DNA of 64,000 nucleotides, from the NCBI RefSeq assembly GCF_018256155.1, contig NZ_JAERLY010000004.1, positions 1 through 64,000 of the forward strand, given 5' to 3'. The notes under the pieces were generated by a model. The model was not told the DNA's origin. It did no database searches and worked only from the letters and a program-made list of their open reading frames with translations. Source of the stretch: Gluconobacter sp. Dm-62. Its GTDB lineage: Bacteria; Pseudomonadota; Alphaproteobacteria; Acetobacterales; Acetobacteraceae. Below are positions 8,355 through 17,526 of the stretch, piece by piece. The translations under genes and the position numbers were made by a program. Within the stretch, counting starts at the first letter, position 1. Each line of letters opens with the position of its first letter.

Positions 8355-9620
8355 ATGCCCGATACGATTGAAGTCACCAGACTCGATAACGGCCTGACCA
8401 TCATCACCGAACGGATGGACCGCGTTGAAACCGTGTCTTTCGGAGCCTATGTCTCCATTGGCACACGCGACGAGACCGCCGCCAATAACGGCGTCTCCCA
8501 CTTCCTCGAACACATGGCCTTCAAGGGCACCGAACGCCGCTCCGCCGCCCAGATCGCGGAAGACATCGAGAATGTCGGCGGCTACATCAACGCCTACACC
8601 GCCCGCGAAACCACCGCCTATTATGTCAAGCTGCTGAAGAACGACCTCGCGCTCGGCGTGGACATCATCGGCGACATCCTGACCCACAGCACGTTTCTGG
8701 ACGCCGAAATCGAGCGCGAACGTGGCGTGATCCTTCAGGAAATCGGTCAGGCCAACGACACGCCTGACGACATCATATTCGACCAGTTCCAGGAACGCGC
8801 CTTCCCCGAACAGCCCATGGGCCGCCCCACACTGGGCTCGGAAGACCTCGTCTCGACCATGACGCGTGACACGCTCATGTCCTACATGCGCGAGCATTAT
8901 ACGACCCACAACATCACCATCGCCGCTGCCGGAAACCTGCACCATCAGGACGTCGTGGCTCTGGTACAGGAACACTTCCGCGACCTCCCCACCCATCAGA
9001 CGCTCCGCCCCCGCGCGGCCGCGTATGAGGGCGGCGAACTGCGCACGACCCGCGAACTGGATCAGGCCCATCTCGTCATGGGCTTTCCGTCCGTCAGCTA
9101 CATGCACCCCGATCATTACGCGGTCATGATCCTCTCGACGCTGCTCGGCGGCGGCATGTCCTCGCGCCTGTTCCAGGAAATCCGTGAGCGCCGCGGTCTG
9201 GTCTACAGCGTCTATTCCTTCGCCTCCCCCTTCAGCGACAGCGGCCTGTTCGGCCTCTATGCGGGCACGGGCGAGGAACAGACCGCCGAACTCGTCCCTG
9301 TCATGATCGACGAACTCAAGCGCCTTCAGGATGGCCTGAGCGAAGCGGAGCTGTCCCGCGCCCGCGCCCAGCTCAAATCCTCGCTCCTGATGTCGCTGGA
9401 AAGCACCGGCAGCCGCTGCGAACAGCTCGCCCGTCAGATCCAGGTCCATAATCGCCCGATCCCGACAGCCGAAACGGTTGGCAAGATCGATGCGGTGACG
9501 GAAGACGACATCCTGCGCGTCGCCCGCACCATTTTCTCCGGCACGCCGACCTTCACTGCCATCGGCCCCGTCGGCAACATGCCCTCGCTCGAGGACATCA
9601 CAGCAAGGCTCGCCGCATGA
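8355..9620 (+). CDS. M16 family zinc metallopeptidase (processing-peptidase type)
   Basis: About 421 residues. The inverted zinc motif HFLEH (residues 49-53, within SHFLEHMAFKGT) and the distal glutamate in ERERGVILQEIG define an active M16B subunit like mitochondrial beta-MPP or bacterial PqqL/YmxG-type enzymes. The C-terminal partner-domain motif RLFQEIRERRGLVYSVYSF is intact. The start is the ATG opening MPDTIEVTRLDNG, as in the family; longer upstream extensions would run into thrC. It follows thrC, as in many Alphaproteobacteria, and overlaps pmbA by 4 bases (ATGA), suggesting translational coupling. The substrate is unknown. Confidence 0.92.
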   Translation: MPDTIEVTRLDNGLTIITERMDRVETVSFGAYVSIGTRDETAANNGVSHFLEHMAFKGTERRSAAQIAEDIENVGGYINAYTARETTAYYVKLLKNDLALGVDIIGDILTHSTFLDAEIERERGVILQEIGQANDTPDDIIFDQFQERAFPEQPMGRPTLGSEDLVSTMTRDTLMSYMREHYTTHNITIAAAGNLHHQDVVALVQEHFRDLPTHQTLRPRAAAYEGGELRTTRELDQAHLVMGFPSVSYMHPDHYAVMILSTLLGGGMSSRLFQEIRERRGLVYSVYSFASPFSDSGLFGLYAGTGEEQTAELVPVMIDELKRLQDGLSEAELSRARAQLKSSLLMSLESTGSRCEQLARQIQVHNRPIPTAETVGKIDAVTEDDILRVARTIFSGTPTFTAIGPVGNMPSLEDITARLAA

Positions 9621-10948
9621 CCACAACGCCCGTCGAAGCCCTCCTCGCCGCAGCCCGCCGCCACGGCGCAGACCACGCGGACGCCATTCTTGTCCGCGAC
9701 GAGTCCGAGTCCGCGCTCGTCCGAAAAGGCGTCCCCGAAGGCATCGAGCGCTCCGAGAGCGTCGCCCTCGGCCTGCGCGTCTTTCGCGGCAAACGCGCGG
9801 CCACGGTTTCGACGAGCGTTCTGAACGAGGCCGAGTTCGACCGTCTGGCCGAACAGGCCTGTGCCATGGCCCTGGTCGTCCCCGAAGACCAGTATGCCGG
9901 ACTTGCCGAAGCCGCCCTTCAGGGCCGTTTCGACGCCGCCGGACTGAACCTCGAATGCAGTTCCGCGCCGAGCATGGACGACCTCCTCGCCCGCGCCCGC
10001 GAAGCCGAGGATACTGCCCTCTCCTTTGAAGGCATCACCAACACCAACGGCGCCTCCGCCGGTCACGGCCGCACCTCAGTCGCACTCGGCACCTCGGCAG
10101 GTTTCTTCGGCGCCTACAGCCGCACCGGACATTCCACCAGCGCCAGCGTCCTCGCCGGCGAAGGCGCCACGATGCAGCGCGACTACGCCTATCGCAGCGC
10201 CGTGCATCTGGAAGACCTCGAAAGCGCGACCATCATCGGCCGCGAAGCCGCCGAGCGGGTGCTGGCACGCATCAATCCCGGCCGCCCCCGCACCGGCACT
10301 TACAGCGTGATCTACGACCCGCGCGTCTCCGCCACGCTGCTCGGACATCTGGTCGGCGCCATCAACGGGGCCGCCATCGCGCGGGGCACGTCCTTCCTCA
10401 AGGACAGCCTCGGCAAACAGATCCTCTCCTCCGGCCTGACCGTCCATGACGATCCGCGCCGCATCCGGGGCGCGGCCTCCCGTCCCTTCGACGCCGAAGG
10501 CTGTGCCGCCCTGCCTCTGAACCTGATCGCGGATGGCGTGCTCCAGACCTGGCTGCTCGACTCCCGCAGCGGCCGCCAGCTCAACATGCCCACGAACGGC
10601 CGCGCCAGCCGTGGCGTCGCCTCGCCCCCTTCCCCGAGTGTGACAAATCTTCATCTCGCACCCGGAACCCTTTCTTCCGAAGCCCTGCGTTCCGATATCA
10701 GTGAAGGGATCCTGATCACCGAGCTCATGGGTTCGTCGGTCAACATGCTGACCGGCGATTACAGCCGTGGCGCTTCGGGCTTCATGATCCGCAACGGCGA
10801 GATCGCCGAACCCGTCGCCGAACTCACGGTGGCCGGCAATCTCAAGGACATGTTTGCCCGCATGATTCCGGGCAGTGATCTAATGTTCCGGCAGAGCGTT
10901 AATGCTCCGAGTATCCGGATCGACGGCATGAACATTGCAGGACTTTGA
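9617..10948 (+). CDS. pmbA: TldE/PmbA-type metalloprotease-related protein
   Basis: 443 residues of the TldD/PmbA (modulator of DNA gyrase) family. Diagnostic stretches are GIERSESVALGLRVF near the N-terminus, TEGISFEG-like LSFEGITNTNGASA in the middle, and the C-terminal GASGFMIRNGEIAEPVAELT followed by NLKDMF. In well-studied systems TldE pairs with TldD, which carries the HExxxH metal site, to process peptides; TldE itself has no zinc motif, and none is seen here. It is coupled to the M16 peptidase by an ATGA overlap, so two protease-family genes share one transcript. Confidence 0.93.
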   Translation: MTTTPVEALLAAARRHGADHADAILVRDESESALVRKGVPEGIERSESVALGLRVFRGKRAATVSTSVLNEAEFDRLAEQACAMALVVPEDQYAGLAEAALQGRFDAAGLNLECSSAPSMDDLLARAREAEDTALSFEGITNTNGASAGHGRTSVALGTSAGFFGAYSRTGHSTSASVLAGEGATMQRDYAYRSAVHLEDLESATIIGREAAERVLARINPGRPRTGTYSVIYDPRVSATLLGHLVGAINGAAIARGTSFLKDSLGKQILSSGLTVHDDPRRIRGAASRPFDAEGCAALPLNLIADGVLQTWLLDSRSGRQLNMPTNGRASRGVASPPSPSVTNLHLAPGTLSSEALRSDISEGILITELMGSSVNMLTGDYSRGASGFMIRNGEIAEPVAELTVAGNLKDMFARMIPGSDLMFRQSVNAPSIRIDGMNIAGL

Positions 10949-11892
10949 TGCGTAATTTTCGACTTCTCCCGATCGCCTTTGCCTTTCTCTGCGTCCTCGG
11001 AACCGCAGACGCACGGCCAGGCGGCGGCAGCTCCATCGGAAGCCGTGGCTCCCACACCTGGAGCGTCCCCCCGCGCACATCCATTACGCCCGGCTGGGCG
11101 CGCCCGATGGACCAATCCGCAACCCCGCGTCCATCGCCCAATTACGGCTCACCGGGCTACGCTTCCCCGGCCCGTCCGATGCCCGGCTATGGCGCTCCGG
11201 CCTACAGACCCTCCTACCCTGTCCGCCATCCGTTCCTGAGCGGCTTCGCAGGCGGCTTTCTGGGCGCAGGCCTGTTCGGCCTCCTGAGCGGCCACGGCAT
11301 GATGGGCGGCATGACAGGCGGAACATCGTTCTTTGGCTTCCTGTTTCAGGTGCTCATCATCGGTGGCCTGATCGCTTTCGTCCTGCGCATGTTCGGCAAC
11401 CGCCGTCAGAACCAGATGGGCGGCAACCCGTCCGGAATGCCCGCAGGCGCGGCACCTCCGTTCGGCAATGCAGGCGGCAGCGCCCCCGTGACGCTTACCA
11501 ACGATGACTACACGAGCTTTCAGCGGCTCCTGCTCGACATTCAGGCTGCCTGGAGCGCACAGAACATGCGTGCCCTCTCCAGCATGGCGACACCGGAAAT
11601 GACGGGCTATTTCAATGCCCAGCTTTCCGATCTCGCCAGCCGTGGTGCCCGGAACATCGTCTCCAACGTCCAGTTCCAGCGCGGCGACCTCTCCGAAGCC
11701 TGGCGCGAGGGCAGCCTCACATACGCCACCGTCGCCATGCGCTACTCCATGACGGACGTCACCACGGACTCCATGGGCAACGTCATCGATGGCAGCTCCA
11801 CAGAGCCCGTCACCGTCACCGAACTCTGGACCTTCGTCCGCGCCGATGGTCGCGGCAACTGGATCCTCTCCGCCATCCAGCAGGCTGGCTGA
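10948..11892 (+). CDS. Tim44-like domain protein, secreted or membrane-anchored
   Basis: About 314 residues. An N-terminal signal or anchor (FRLLPIAFAFLCVLGTADA) is followed by a Gly/Pro/Ser-rich low-complexity stretch (about residues 25-75) and a hydrophobic segment rich in Gly (FLSGFAGGFLGAGLFGLLSG, then FLFQVLIIGGLIAFVLRMF). The C-terminal Tim44-like domain (about 165-314) contains DYTSFQRLLLDIQAAWSAQN and LWTFVRADGRGNWILSAIQQ. This matches bacterial Tim44 domain lipo- or membrane proteins of unknown role. The pmbA stop and this ATG share one base. A strong terminator follows. Confidence 0.85.
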   Translation: MRNFRLLPIAFAFLCVLGTADARPGGGSSIGSRGSHTWSVPPRTSITPGWARPMDQSATPRPSPNYGSPGYASPARPMPGYGAPAYRPSYPVRHPFLSGFAGGFLGAGLFGLLSGHGMMGGMTGGTSFFGFLFQVLIIGGLIAFVLRMFGNRRQNQMGGNPSGMPAGAAPPFGNAGGSAPVTLTNDDYTSFQRLLLDIQAAWSAQNMRALSSMATPEMTGYFNAQLSDLASRGARNIVSNVQFQRGDLSEAWREGSLTYATVAMRYSMTDVTTDSMGNVIDGSSTEPVTVTELWTFVRADGRGNWILSAIQQAG

Positions 11893-11906
11893 CAGGCCCC
11901 AGAAAC

Positions 11907-11938
11907 AGAAAAGGCCCGGGAAATCCCCGGGCCTTTTT
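11907..11938. terminator. Bidirectional intrinsic terminator
   Basis: AAGGCCCGGG and CCCGGGCCTT form a perfect 10-bp stem around AAATC, with TTTTT on one side and AAAA on the other. It terminates the thrC-to-Tim44 direction on plus and the oxidase-like/ctaB operon on minus. Confidence 0.9.
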
Positions 11939-11970
11939 ATTGCCTGCACTCCGGCCGAAAACCGGACCCG

Positions 11971-12093
11971 TTACAGCCGCGTCAGCGTAATGACGTAAAA
12001 GATCACGGCCAGCAGCACCACGCCACCCACAATCCCCGTAATCCGGCTCAGACGCCGCTTGCGGGCGAGATCAATATCAGTGGTCATGCTCAT
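11971..12093 (-). CDS. CoxF-like 40-residue membrane peptide
   Basis: A 40-codon gene: a charged N-terminus with an Arg/Lys cluster (DLARKRRLSR) and one membrane helix (GIVGGVVLLAVIFYVITLTRL). This is the pattern of the small CoxF-type proteins that follow ctaB in alphaproteobacterial cytochrome oxidase clusters. Its ATG overlaps the ctaB stop as ATGA, which fixes the start and argues it is real. The role is unknown; assembly of a heme protein is inferred from context. Confidence 0.78.
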   Translation of the reverse strand: MSMTTDIDLARKRRLSRITGIVGGVVLLAVIFYVITLTRL

Positions 12094-13040
12094 CCGATCA
12101 GAACCCGGTCAACCAGAAGTCCACAGAACAGCAGAAAGAGATAAGCCAGCGAATACCGGAACGCGAACCGCGCGGGCCTGTCCTTCGTCAGGCTCACCCC
12201 TTCCGTATCCTGCTGATCCATCAGGACCCGGAACGCACAGAAAATGAACCCCAGATCCAGCAGACTGGTCACAACCGTATAGGTCAGCCCGACTTCATGC
12301 ACGAAGCTCGGCACCAGTGACACAGCCGTCAGAATGAACGTGTAGATCAGGATCTGCCACCGCGTATGACGCGCACCCTTCACGACCGGCAGCATCGGAA
12401 TGCCCGCCTTACCGTAATCCTTGCACGCATAAAGCGACAGCGACCAGAAATGCGGCGGCGTCCAAAGGAACACGATCGCAAACATCGCCACCGGCAGAAC
12501 GTCCATGGAATTCATGGTCGCAGCCCAGCCGATCATCGGCGGAAACGCCCCCGCAGCGCCACCAATCACGATGTTCTGCGGTGTGCTCCGCTTGAGCCAC
12601 ATCGTATAAATGACACTGTAAAAGAAAATCGAGAACGCCAGAATACCCGCCGCCAGCGCATTGGTCGCCAGCCACAGCACAACCACGGACAGAACCGACA
12701 ACACAACGCCATAAACCAGCGCCGCCTGCTCCGGCATCCGCCCGTCAGGGATGGGCCGCACGACAGTCCGCTTCATGATCGCGTCAATGTCGCGGTCATA
12801 CCACATGTTGATCGCACCCGCGGCCCCGGCCCCGATGCAGATGCACAGAATGGTAATCAGCCCGATGGGAATGGACGGCCAGCGCGGCGCCACGGCCATG
12901 CCCGCAGCGCCCGTAAACACCACCAGCGAAATCACACGTGGTTTGAGAAGCGCCAGCCACTCACGCAGGGACGAATCACCATCCTTGCCCGGAACGGAAA
13001 AAACCCCCGAAGGGGCCAGAGGTGTCGCCGTATCGCTCAT
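12090..13040 (-). CDS. ctaB: Protoheme IX farnesyltransferase (heme O synthase)
   Basis: A 316-residue polytopic UbiA-family prenyltransferase that farnesylates heme B to heme O for terminal oxidases. The first aspartate-rich motif is NMWYDRDIDAIMKRT, followed by the family sequence RPIPDGRM; the helix with WTPPHFWSLSLY and the second motif region YGKAGIPMLPVVKG are intact. Acetic acid bacteria use a bo3 ubiquinol oxidase, so heme O is needed, but no functional oxidase structural genes lie here. Upstream and downstream junctions are both ATGA overlaps, giving one operon with the oxidase-like gene and the CoxF-like peptide. Confidence 0.96.
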   Translation of the reverse strand: MSDTATPLAPSGVFSVPGKDGDSSLREWLALLKPRVISLVVFTGAAGMAVAPRWPSIPIGLITILCICIGAGAAGAINMWYDRDIDAIMKRTVVRPIPDGRMPEQAALVYGVVLSVLSVVVLWLATNALAAGILAFSIFFYSVIYTMWLKRSTPQNIVIGGAAGAFPPMIGWAATMNSMDVLPVAMFAIVFLWTPPHFWSLSLYACKDYGKAGIPMLPVVKGARHTRWQILIYTFILTAVSLVPSFVHEVGLTYTVVTSLLDLGFIFCAFRVLMDQQDTEGVSLTKDRPARFAFRYSLAYLFLLFCGLLVDRVLIG

Positions 13041-14203
13041 GCCGAGACCCGGGCACGCCCGGTCTCCCTCAACAGAAACAGCCCAACCAGCCCAAAGGCC
13101 AGCAGGCTGACACCCATCAGAACCTCACCGTAGATCATCACGCCCGGCACGATCGAACAGAACGCCCCCACAAGCATGAGACCCGCATGGACCCGGCTCA
13201 GCAAAGCAGGAACACGACCGGGGAGAAGCATCTCAACCCAGGCGTAAAACCCGCCACAAAGCGCCATGATCCCGCCAAACGCCACAGCCGTATGATCACC
13301 CGAATGCCCCGGAAGCCAGTCAGACAGCCAACCGGCCGTAAAGAGCAGGATACTACCAATCGCCCAGAGCGCCGCGCCATCCAGATCGCGCCTCTGCTGC
13401 CATACATCACGACACAGCGTCCCGATCAGCACAACCGAGGGCACGATCTGCGTCATAAGAACAAGGCTCGCCAGAACGCCGGATGGCAGCGATCCATACA
13501 ACCCGTCCATCCACAAAAGCGGGCCGCCAATACCCATCAGGCCGAACACATAAGGTGCGACCATCCAGGAAGCCCCCGCACGGGCAGAGCGCGACAATAG
13601 TGCGGACGTCACCAGCCCAAGGGCAGGCGTCAGCATCAGCGCGGTTTCCGGCAGGTGCAGCGTCTCGATCAGAGCTGTGGTCGTAATCCCGTCCATCATA
13701 CCGCGCGTCACAACCGCGGCCAGAACCGGCGCCACAAGAACAACGCTGCAGGAAGTCGCCAGCAGAGACCAGGCCAGCGGGGACATGTCACGGAAACGGC
13801 AGGTCCGTCCCTCAAGACACGTCGTAATCACATCCGTCGCGACAGCCAGAATACCGACCGCCCAGAGCAGCAGGGCCGCAAACGGCAGGATCGGAAGCAG
13901 CACTACGCCGGAAGACAGGAACCCGAACCCGGCCATCGTCAGTCCCCGAAGCACCGTCCGATCGGTTCCCAGCGCAGACGGCAGAAGCCACTGCCCAAAA
14001 CCACCCAGCGCGGCCGGACACATGACGAAGAACGTCATGAGAATACCGTGGCAGAATGCCTGACCACTCGTGGAATGTGTCTGAAGAAATGGCAGGGCCA
14101 GCGACCCGCCCAGCAGACCGGCAAACAGTGCCAGCAAAATAAAAGACGTTCCGACTCGGCGGCTGGAACGGGCTGGGGCAGTATCGACGGCCTGATAAGT
14201 CAT
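13037..14203 (-). CDS. Degenerate cytochrome oxidase subunit I-like membrane protein
   Basis: 388 residues, about ten membrane helices. Several segments line up with heme-copper oxidase subunit I: helix II FCHGILMTFFVMCPAALGGF (His52, the low-spin heme ligand), helix V PLAWSLLATSCSVVLVAPVL, helix VI LHLPETALMLTPALG (compare GHPEVYILILPGFG), helix VIII ASLVLMTQIVPSVVL, and helix X where His304 sits 13 residues before GGFYAW, the place of the second low-spin heme ligand. The paired CuB histidines of helix VII, the high-spin heme ligand and the K-channel lysine are replaced. It is also shorter than normal (about 520-550). A bis-His heme protein without oxygen-reducing activity is the inference; the alignment was done by eye. 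Confidence 0.7.
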   Translation of the reverse strand: MTYQAVDTAPARSSRRVGTSFILLALFAGLLGGSLALPFLQTHSTSGQAFCHGILMTFFVMCPAALGGFGQWLLPSALGTDRTVLRGLTMAGFGFLSSGVVLLPILPFAALLLWAVGILAVATDVITTCLEGRTCRFRDMSPLAWSLLATSCSVVLVAPVLAAVVTRGMMDGITTTALIETLHLPETALMLTPALGLVTSALLSRSARAGASWMVAPYVFGLMGIGGPLLWMDGLYGSLPSGVLASLVLMTQIVPSVVLIGTLCRDVWQQRRDLDGAALWAIGSILLFTAGWLSDWLPGHSGDHTAVAFGGIMALCGGFYAWVEMLLPGRVPALLSRVHAGLMLVGAFCSIVPGVMIYGEVLMGVSLLAFGLVGLFLLRETGRARVSA

Positions 14204-14289
14204 GATCGCGTAGTCGGTCCCTGAATTAGGAATACCGCAGCGAGCGTCGGAATACTCGGCGCCGACACAAGTGCGGAACCAAACGCCGA

Positions 14290-14970
14290 TCAGGCGACCA
14301 GGGCTGCTGCGTCGCTTTTACTCTCGCATTGCGGCAATGTCACGAGTGTAAACAACCCGGCCGGCGGAACTGGCATCAGTGTTGCACGACGCAGGTCTTC
14401 TGGCGGCAGAAGCGACTCAATGGCAAAATCCGGATGCCAGCCGAGCGAACGCGACGCCCGGGCCATCCCACGCTCAACCGAAAGACGAAGACCGCCCGTC
14501 GCCAGGAAGTGGTTGACGAACAGGATATGGCCACCCGGCTTTACGACCCGCTTGAGCTCGGCCAGCAGCCGGTCCGGATGGGGCACGACGGATGCAACAA
14601 ACATTGCAACCGCAATATCAAAACTGTCGTCTTCAAACGTCGTGGCTTCTGCATCCATTTCCAGCAGATCGTCCACATTCGTCAGATGATCCTGCAGAAC
14701 ACGGATCCGCGCACGCTCCAGCATGTCTTCGGAAAGATCGATTCCCGTAATCCGCTTGTCATGAGAATAGGACGGCAGCGCCAGCCCCGTTCCAACTCCG
14801 ACTTCCAGAACCCTCTCTCCTGGCAGGGCATTGACCGCGGCCACTGCTCTCTTGCGCCCGTAACCCGAAATACCGCCGAAAACAGTATCGTAAACACGGG
14901 CCCAACGACGATAAGCCGTCTTGACGGCTTCCGCGTCCAGTGCAGAACGCGGGGAAAGGGTTGAGGACAT
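14290..14970 (-). CDS. pmtA: Phosphatidylethanolamine N-methyltransferase (PmtA type)
   Basis: A 226-residue class I SAM methyltransferase. The N-terminal AYRRWARVYDTVFG and VLEVGVGTGLALP (SAM motif I), then GIDLSEDMLERAR and FDIAVAMFVASVVPHPD, match Sinorhizobium/Acetobacter-type Pmt enzymes that methylate phosphatidylethanolamine toward phosphatidylcholine. The first helix is amphipathic, suiting membrane-surface action. It stands alone on minus, 86 bp upstream of the oxidase-like gene. Confidence 0.85.
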   Translation of the reverse strand: MSSTLSPRSALDAEAVKTAYRRWARVYDTVFGGISGYGRKRAVAAVNALPGERVLEVGVGTGLALPSYSHDKRITGIDLSEDMLERARIRVLQDHLTNVDDLLEMDAEATTFEDDSFDIAVAMFVASVVPHPDRLLAELKRVVKPGGHILFVNHFLATGGLRLSVERGMARASRSLGWHPDFAIESLLPPEDLRRATLMPVPPAGLFTLVTLPQCESKSDAAALVA

Positions 14971-15120
14971 GATGATATGCGACCTTCTCTGTCCGCTCGA
15001 CCCTCACAGGCCCGAGCTGTCCGGAACTTGTTCAATTGGCACCTTCTTGCCCTCCCAGATATGCATCTGGCAAGAGATGCTGTGCGCATGACGTTTCAAG
15101 GCCATGTCTCGAAACAGGCC

Positions 15121-15128
15121 AGGGAGGA
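15121..15128 (+). promoter_or_regulatory. Ribosome binding site AGGGAGGA
   Basis: A near-consensus Shine-Dalgarno 5 bases before the ATG at 15134. It selects that start over an in-frame ATG at 15104 that has no such signal. Confidence 0.7.
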
Positions 15129-15133
15129 CAACC

Positions 15134-15322
15134 ATGCTGATCTATTTTTTAGCTTTGATTACCTTTGTCATCTGGGCGGCGCTCTACTGTCTTTATTTCC
15201 GGGAGCAAATCGCAACATGGTTTGCCAACCGTTTTGGAAAAGACAAACCACCGCATTCCGATGAGACCGCGACCGGACCCGTTCAGCCCCTGGACTACAC
15301 CAGCCATCTCAAAAACGAATGA
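15134..15322 (+). CDS. Small single-pass membrane protein, 62 aa
   Basis: It begins directly with a membrane helix (MLIYFLALITFVIWAALYCL) and continues with a short basic/acidic tail ending DYTSHLKNE. The strong ribosome site supports translation. No family is recognised. It is divergent from pmtA and convergent with gshB; the roughly 160 bp upstream must hold both promoters. Confidence 0.65.
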   Translation: MLIYFLALITFVIWAALYCLYFREQIATWFANRFGKDKPPHSDETATGPVQPLDYTSHLKNE

Positions 15323-15508
15323 TCCTGAAGTAACTGCCTAAAGCAGGAAGCCCCCGCCGATCCGTCAGTCACGATCCAGCCGGGGCATGCCAAACCGGAC
15401 GCCGCCTTACGGCCATTCCGTTTGTCAGCCCTGAAGACGGGGGTGGCCGTCAATGTCAGCCACCGCATATGCTTTGCTTGCGCCAGTCTGCAAAAATCCT
15501 GGGGGCGC

Positions 15509-16486
15509 TCAGGCCCAGACCCGCTTTTCAATCGCATTCCAGATCAGCCCTGCACTGTTCATCCCGTCAAAACGGTCCAGTTCCTGCAAGCCCGTCGGCG
15601 ACGTGACGTTGATCTCCGTCAGCCAGTTCCCGATCACGTCGATCCCCGTGAAAATCAGTCCGTGATCGTGCAGATACGGCCCGATCGACTCACAGATTTC
15701 CTTATCCCGCGCCGTCAGTTCCACACTCATGGCCCGACCGCCCACATGCATGTTCGAACGCGCCTCACCCGTTGCCGGAACGCGGTTGATGGCCCCAATC
15801 GCCTCGCCATCCACCAGAATGATGCGCTTGTCGCCCTGACGTACGGCCGGCTCATAACGCTGGATCATGAGTGGCTCACGCGAACGTGCGAAATGCATCT
15901 CAAGTAACGCACCCAGATTTTCATCATCCGGCTTGATCCGGAAAATCCCCGATCCACCATTGCCGTAAAGCGGCTTGACGATGATGTCCTGATACTTCTC
16001 ACGGAATGCCAGAATTTCGCGTGTGTCCCACGTCACAAGCGTCGGCGGCATCAGATGCGGAAAATGCGTCACCAGCAGCTTTTCCGGCGCATTGCGCACA
16101 GCCACCGGATCATTCACCACCAGCGAACGCCCCTCGCCCACACCGTGCACGTGCTCAAGCATATGCGTCGCCGTGATGTAGCCCATGTCGAACGGCGGAT
16201 CCTGACGCATCAGGATCACATCCGTCTGCCCCAGATCCAGCACCTGCTCTTCCCCAAACGTCGCGTGATTGCCACGCTCGCGCCGCACTTCAACGCGCCG
16301 TGCCCGCGCCTGAACCCGGCCACCCTGGCCCTGCCCTTCGACAAGACTTAGCGTCGTGACCGGATAGACCCACAGCTCATAGCCGCGCGCCTGCGCTTCG
16401 AGCATCATCGCAAACGTGGAGTCGCCATCAATATTGACGTACTCCAGAGGGTCCATCTGGACAGCAACGCGAAGAGAACGGGACAT
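15509..16486 (-). CDS. gshB: Glutathione synthetase
   Basis: A 325-residue ATP-grasp ligase joining gamma-glutamylcysteine and glycine. Motifs: [19 protein letters not shown] at the N-terminus, [15 protein letters not shown], the ATP-grasp lysine region [17 protein letters not shown], and [13 protein letters not shown] [18 protein letters not shown] at the end. The start is set at 16486, where GGAG lies 7 bases upstream; an in-frame extension to 16729 lacks family similarity and overlaps the Nudix gene. Confidence 0.95.
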   Translation of the reverse strand: MSRSLRVAVQMDPLEYVNIDGDSTFAMMLEAQARGYELWVYPVTTLSLVEGQGQGGRVQARARRVEVRRERGNHATFGEEQVLDLGQTDVILMRQDPPFDMGYITATHMLEHVHGVGEGRSLVVNDPVAVRNAPEKLLVTHFPHLMPPTLVTWDTREILAFREKYQDIIVKPLYGNGGSGIFRIKPDDENLGALLEMHFARSREPLMIQRYEPAVRQGDKRIILVDGEAIGAINRVPATGEARSNMHVGGRAMSVELTARDKEICESIGPYLHDHGLIFTGIDVIGNWLTEINVTSPTGLQELDRFDGMNSAGLIWNAIEKRVWA

Positions 16487-16579
16487 CGGAAAACTCCGGC
16501 AGGGAGAAAGGGGAGTGGTCCAGTCCTCTGTAACCGCATGACCCGGTTTTTCAAAATCCCGCACCACGGAGTTTCCTAA

Positions 16580-17014
16580 ATGACTACCCCACGCCGCGCT
16601 CCGTTTCAGGCTCTCGTCCTGCCGTTCCGCAAAGCCGATCGCGGCACCGAATACGCCCTCTTCCGCCGCAGCGATTCCGGAGACTGGCAACCCATTGCAG
16701 GCGGGGGTGACGAAGGCGAAACACCCCATCAGACCGCAAAACGTGAAATGCAGGAAGAAAGCGGCCTGTCCGCTGACACCCTCCTGTTCCCGCTACAGGC
16801 AAGCGCCACCATCCCGGTCAGCCATTTCGCAGCCCGATCCGAATGGTCGCCACAGCTCTACGCCACCAGACAGACCCTGTCCCTCTCCGCCGAACACACG
16901 ATCTGCGGATGGTTTTCCTACGAAGACGCGCGCCAGCACCTGAGTTGGGACTCCAACCGCACGGCCCTGTGGGAAACAGCCGAACGCCTGCGCGACGGTA
17001 AACTGCTGCCGTAA
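16580..17014 (+). CDS. Nudix hydrolase
   Basis: 144 residues with an intact Nudix box ([20 protein letters not shown], about residues 40-60: G-x5-E-x7-REUxEExG). The C-terminus has the [16 protein letters not shown] pattern seen in dihydroneopterin triphosphate pyrophosphatase (NudB)-like proteins, so a nucleoside or pterin triphosphate substrate is possible but not shown. ACGGAG precedes the ATG. It is divergent from gshB and convergent with greB (4-bp gap). Confidence 0.85.
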   Translation: MTTPRRAPFQALVLPFRKADRGTEYALFRRSDSGDWQPIAGGGDEGETPHQTAKREMQEESGLSADTLLFPLQASATIPVSHFAARSEWSPQLYATRQTLSLSAEHTICGWFSYEDARQHLSWDSNRTALWETAERLRDGKLLP

Positions 17015-17018
17015 GCGC

Positions 17019-17525
17019 TCAGACCGTCGCCACCGCCACGGGATAGACAATCTTCAGGATCTCGATCTCAACCGGCCCGCGCGGCGTCTGCAACATCGCA
17101 ACATCGCCCACGCGCGTCCGCATCAGTGCCCGCGCCACCGGCGAAACCAGACTGACCTCTCCCCGCACAAGGTCGGACTCGTCCACGCCAAGGATCGTCA
17201 CGATATGCTCGACGTCATCCTCGTCCACATACGTCACGGTCGCGCCAAAAAACACACGGTCCCGCGTCGTCTGCCCGGCGGGGTCGACGATCACCGCATT
17301 TTCCAGCCGCTTGCCCAGAAACCGCATCCGCCGGTCGATTTCCCGCAGCCGACGCTTGCCATACTGATAGTCCGCGTTCTCCGAACGGTCGCCGTTACTC
17401 GCCGCCCAGGACACGATCTCCACAATGCGCGGCCGTTCCTTCTGCGCCAGCTCCTTCAGCTCGGCCTGCATGACCGCAGCCCCTTTCGGGGACAGATAAT
17501 GCGAGAGCGGCGTCTTCTCAGCCAT
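17019..17525 (-). CDS. greB: Transcription elongation factor GreB
   Basis: About 168 residues of the GreA/GreB family: an N-terminal coiled coil with the acidic tip (SNGDRSENADYQYGKRRLRE) and the C-terminal FKBP-like domain (VFFGATVTYVDEDDVEHIVTILG, then SPVARALMRTRVGD). The sequence YGKRRLREIDRRMRFLGKRL is GreB-like rather than GreA-like. The factor stimulates transcript cleavage in backtracked RNA polymerase. Only one base separates the uvrB stop from this ATG, so the two are one operon. Confidence 0.93.
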   Translation of the reverse strand: MAEKTPLSHYLSPKGAAVMQAELKELAQKERPRIVEIVSWAASNGDRSENADYQYGKRRLREIDRRMRFLGKRLENAVIVDPAGQTTRDRVFFGATVTYVDEDDVEHIVTILGVDESDLVRGEVSLVSPVARALMRTRVGDVAMLQTPRGPVEIEILKIVYPVAVATV

Positions 17526-17526
17526 C

